Positions 25,548-27,388 of a stretch of 27,388 nt of DNA are shown here, one piece after another (the first letter of the stretch is position 1; every line of letters begins with the position of its first letter). Location of the stretch: the NCBI GenBank assembly GCA_035640475.1, contig DASQWC010000166.1, forward strand, positions 1 through 27,388, written 5' to 3'. Made by a program: the position numbers and the translations under genes. The notes below the pieces were generated by a model, which was not told the DNA's origin, did no database searches, and saw nothing but the letters and a program-made list of their open reading frames with translations. This DNA is from DASQWC01 sp035640475. GTDB taxonomy: Bacteria > Actinomycetota > JAICYB01.

Positions 25548-25583
25548 GGGGGCGCTCACGCGCCCTTCGGGCGCTGCGCCCCC
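25548..25583. other. Nested GC-rich hairpin in the divergent intergenic region
   Basis: An outer inverted repeat GGGGGCGC / GCGCCCCC encloses an inner perfect one, GCGCCC-TTC-GGGCGC (25560-25574). There is no T-run on either side. Its place between two divergent promoters argues against an ordinary terminator; it could be a REP-like element, a leader structure or a domain boundary. Confidence 0.5.
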
Positions 25584-25593
25584 CGAACCCCCC
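25574..25593 (-). repeat. G-rich intergenic motif, copy 2
   Basis: Read on the - strand this is G6-TTC-G6-CGCAG, differing from the copy between rpsA and coaE only by one G in each run. It overlaps the right arm of the nested hairpin. On the same strand the motif is followed by the inner hairpin arm, so the repeat unit may be longer than the 20 bases shared here. Confidence 0.45.
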
Positions 25594-25699
25594 GCGGAAC
25601 CAGTTGCGAGATTGCTTGAGGGCTTGTGGCTGTGCGAAACCAACTACCGGCAGTTGAGCTGGGGGAGTACCGTCGTCGAAGCCAAATCAAGGGGGAGCC

Positions 25700-26161
25700 G
25701 TGTACAAGTCGATCGTGGTCGGGACTGACTTCTCGGAAACGGCCGGCCAGGCCGTCGATCATGCCGCTGAGATCGCCAAAGCCTTCGGGGCAACGCTGCA
25801 CATCGTCACCGCGTTCAAGCCGGCCATGACAACGAGCATCGCCGCCTCGAGCCTCGAGGCCATGGCCGTCGGGGGAGCCGAGTTCCTTCAGGAAGCCGAC
25901 AGCAAGATCGCGGACGAGGTGGACGCAACCCTCGCGAAGCTTTCGAAGAAGCTCTCATCGCACGGCGTGTCGGTGAAGGTCCACGGCTGCGCGGGAGATG
26001 CTGCGGACGCGCTCATCGACGTGGCCGAGAGCAACAAGGCCGACCTGATCGTGGTGGGGAATCGCGGGATGGGCGGGGTCAAGCGCTTCGTGCTCGGCAG
26101 CGTCCCGAACAAGATCTCGCACCATTCCCCCTGCTCGGTGCTGATCGTTCACACGAGCTAG
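25700..26161 (+). CDS. Universal stress protein, Rv1636-like
   Basis: A 153-residue single-domain UspA-fold protein. The N-terminus MYKSIVVGTDFSE and the nucleotide-binding signature GNRGMGG...LGSV (G-2x-G-9x-G-S type) are clear. The C-terminus, with ADLIVVGNRG, LGSVPNKIS and VLIVHTS, closely follows Rv1636 of M. tuberculosis as I remember it, and the gene holds the same position just before uvrA. Rv1636 and its M. smegmatis counterpart are known to bind cAMP; whether this protein does is inference. The GTG start has AAGGGGGAG three bases upstream. It is divergent from the cyclase array and is followed by a terminator-like hairpin. Confidence 0.92.
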   Translation: MYKSIVVGTDFSETAGQAVDHAAEIAKAFGATLHIVTAFKPAMTTSIAASSLEAMAVGGAEFLQEADSKIADEVDATLAKLSKKLSSHGVSVKVHGCAGDAADALIDVAESNKADLIVVGNRGMGGVKRFVLGSVPNKISHHSPCSVLIVHTS

Positions 26162-26182
26162 GAGCCGACCCGGGGCAGGGCG

Positions 26183-26293
26183 TCACGAGCCGCGCGCGGC
26201 TCGCTTTTCCTTCTTCGCCTTGCGCTTCTCCTTGAGCGACTTGCCTTTCTTCTTGGAAGCCGCGTCTTTCTTCGGTTCGCCTCTGCCTTTCAC
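26183..26293 (-). CDS. Very basic Lys-rich small protein (36 aa)
   Basis: A short ORF with a GTG start and a near-ideal ribosome binding site (AGGAGGG, six bases upstream). The product begins MKGRGEPKKDAASKKK and continues with Lys/Arg/Glu repeats to the C-terminus ARGS. More than 40 percent of residues are Lys or Arg, so nucleic-acid or ribosome binding is plausible but unproven. Its 3' end runs through the stress-protein terminator palindrome. I do not recognise the family. The good ribosome binding site and the absence of other coding here favour a real gene. Confidence 0.55.
   Translation of the reverse strand: MKGRGEPKKDAASKKKGKSLKEKRKAKKEKRAARGS
26186..26208 (+). terminator. Terminator-like hairpin after the stress-protein gene
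   Basis: CGAGCCGCG followed directly by CGCGGCTCG is an 18-base perfect palindrome (7-bp stem with CGCG loop), and CTTTT follows on the + strand, 25 bases after the stress-protein stop. This is the best Rho-independent terminator in the window. It overlaps the end of the Lys-rich ORF on the other strand. Confidence 0.6.
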
Positions 26294-26425
26294 GTCGGTC
26301 CCTCCTACGTCGAAGGAACTCCAATCTTAGGGGGCGGGCTAATGCCGCATCCTGATCATGAGGGATATCCGACATACCGTCGACGTACTCCGGGGTAATC
26401 TCGCTTCCGCTGTCGTCGGCCTGGA

Positions 26426-26431
26426 TACAAT
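26426..26431 (+). promoter_or_regulatory. -10 element of the uvrA promoter
   Basis: TACAAT matches TATAAT at five of six positions, 41 bases before the uvrA start. Transcription would start near 26438, exactly at the left edge of the LexA box. The -35 is weak. Confidence 0.6.
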
Positions 26432-26437
26432 CAGAGG

Positions 26438-26455
26438 CCCGAACGCTTGTTCGGG
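26438..26455. promoter_or_regulatory. LexA (SOS) box of uvrA
   Basis: CCCGAAC-GCTT-GTTCGGG is a perfect 7-bp inverted repeat containing CGAAC-N4-GTTCG, the LexA operator core of Bacillus and actinobacteria. It begins about seven bases after the TACAAT -10, so a bound LexA dimer would cover the transcription start. This indicates SOS control of uvrA. Confidence 0.8.
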
Positions 26456-26472
26456 GGCCCTGCGGAGGGACT

Positions 26473-27388
26473 GTGAGCGACACCATTCACGTCAGGGGTG
26501 CGCGCGAGCACAACCTGAAGAACGTCACGCTCGACCTGCCCCGGGACTCGCTCGTCGTCTTCACCGGGATCTCGGGCTCGGGCAAGTCGTCGCTCGCCTT
26601 CGACACGATCTACGCGGAGGGACAGCGACGGTACGTCGAGTCACTTTCCGCTTACGCCCGGCAGTTCCTCGGCCAGATGGAGAAGCCGGACGTCGACATC
26701 ATTGAGGGGCTCTCGCCGGCCATCTCGATCGACCAGAAGTCGGCGTCGCGCAACCCCCGATCGACGGTGGGCACGATTACCGAGGTCTACGACTACCTTC
26801 GCCTGCTCTACGCGCGCATCGGCAAGCCCCACTGCCACCAGTGCGGTCGTCCCATCCAGCGACAGACGGTCGAGCAGATCACCGACTCGATCCTCGACTG
26901 GGACGACGGAACACGGCTGATGGTCCTGGCGCCGATCGTCAAGGGCCGCAAGGGTGAGTACGAGTCGCTTCTCGGCGATCTCGCCCGCAAGGGGTTCTCC
27001 CGCGCGCGCGTCGATGGTGAGATGCAGGACCTCACAGAGAAGATCCGGCTCGCCCGGTACAAGCAGCACACGATCGAGGTGGTCGTCGACCGCATCATCC
27101 TCAAGCCGGACATTCGCTCGCGTCTGGCCGATTCGCTCGAGACGGCGATGGGGCTCACGCAGGGTGTCGTCGACGTCGAAGTCGTGAACGGCGACGGTGG
27201 CAACGGAGAACGTCACTCGTTCTCGCAGAACTTCGCGTGCCTCAACTGTGGGATCAGCTTCGAGGAGCTGGCGCCGCGACAATTCTCGTTCAACACGCCG
27301 TACGGTGCGTGCTCGCACTGCACCGGCCTCGGCTCCCGGCTGGAGGTCGATCCGGAGCTCGTCGTCTCGGACCCCGACTTGTCGGTGT
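26473..27388 (+). CDS. uvrA: UvrABC excision nuclease subunit A (partial, cut by window end)
   Basis: Damage-recognising ABC-type ATPase that loads UvrB on DNA. Only the first 305 codons are present and the frame is open to the last base. The start is GTG with GGAGGGA just upstream. The N-terminus has IHVRGAREHNLKNV and Walker A GISGSGKS (residues 32-39), then the UvrA-specific QRRYVESLSAYARQFL and the SIDQKSASRNPRSTVGT segment. The first zinc module has C256, C259, C280 and C283. The stress-protein gene precedes it, as in mycobacteria, and a LexA box lies over its promoter. Confidence 0.97.
   Translation, partial: MSDTIHVRGAREHNLKNVTLDLPRDSLVVFTGISGSGKSSLAFDTIYAEGQRRYVESLSAYARQFLGQMEKPDVDIIEGLSPAISIDQKSASRNPRSTVGTITEVYDYLRLLYARIGKPHCHQCGRPIQRQTVEQITDSILDWDDGTRLMVLAPIVKGRKGEYESLLGDLARKGFSRARVDGEMQDLTEKIRLARYKQHTIEVVVDRIILKPDIRSRLADSLETAMGLTQGVVDVEVVNGDGGNGERHSFSQNFACLNCGISFEELAPRQFSFNTPYGACSHCTGLGSRLEVDPELVVSDPDLSV

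Noticed and set aside
1..27388. CRISPR arrays, tRNA/rRNA genes, insertion sequences or phage genes
   Set aside because: I saw no regularly spaced repeats, cloverleaf or CCA-type features, transposase motifs or long terminal inverted repeats.

Overview
The window is a high-GC chromosomal segment from an actinobacterium-like organism. The left and right ends keep a housekeeping order, polA - rpsA - coaE - uvrB ... universal stress protein - uvrA, that I know from Mycobacterium tuberculosis (Rv1629 to Rv1638). The rpsA product has four S1 domains, as in actinobacteria, and several genes start with GTG or TTG. The wealth of cyclase-ATPase fusion proteins suggests a deep-branching actinobacterial lineage such as Thermoleophilia/Gaiellales. 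That last point is inference only.

Left block (1-7880, all + strand): DNA polymerase I, ribosomal protein S1, dephospho-CoA kinase overlapping a HAD-family hydrolase, a 49-residue DUF1059-like protein, and UvrB. A short secreted Cys-containing protein (- strand) converges on uvrB. A YdjC/ChbG-like deacetylase (+) converges on a methyltransferase (-). In both convergent pairs the two stop codons share one CTAG.

Central block (9066-25452, all - strand, about 16 kb): ten tightly packed genes, most overlapping by 4 or 8 bp. Read in transcription order they are three tandem paralogous proteins (class III cyclase-like domain + STAND/NB-ARC-type ATPase + helical repeats), an alpha/beta hydrolase, an NTF2/SnoaL-like protein, a homogentisate-dioxygenase-like bicupin, a single-domain cupin, a crotonase, a fourth cyclase-ATPase-TPR protein with an N-terminal zinc ribbon, and a SAM methyltransferase. 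It reads as a signalling array translationally coupled to a small ring-cleavage/acyl-CoA catabolic module, inserted between uvrB and the stress-protein/uvrA pair.

Regulatory sequence: a perfect CRP-type palindrome (TGTGA-N6-TCACA) lies before the methyltransferase. A nine-of-ten match lies just upstream of the first cyclase-like gene, in the divergent region shared with the universal stress protein gene. That stress protein looks orthologous to mycobacterial Rv1636, a known cAMP-binding USP. Together these suggest a cyclic-nucleotide circuit (cyclase-like proteins, CRP-like sites, cAMP-binding USP). However, the three tandem cyclase domains lack the usual substrate-recognition residues, so their product, or even their activity, is open.

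Right end (25700-27388): the universal stress protein with a terminator-like hairpin, a 36-residue Lys-rich ORF on the - strand, and uvrA (cut by the window end) behind a TACAAT -10 and a textbook actinobacterial/Bacillus-type LexA box. I saw no tRNA or rRNA genes, CRISPR arrays or insertion sequences, and no gene-free stretch over 300 bases.
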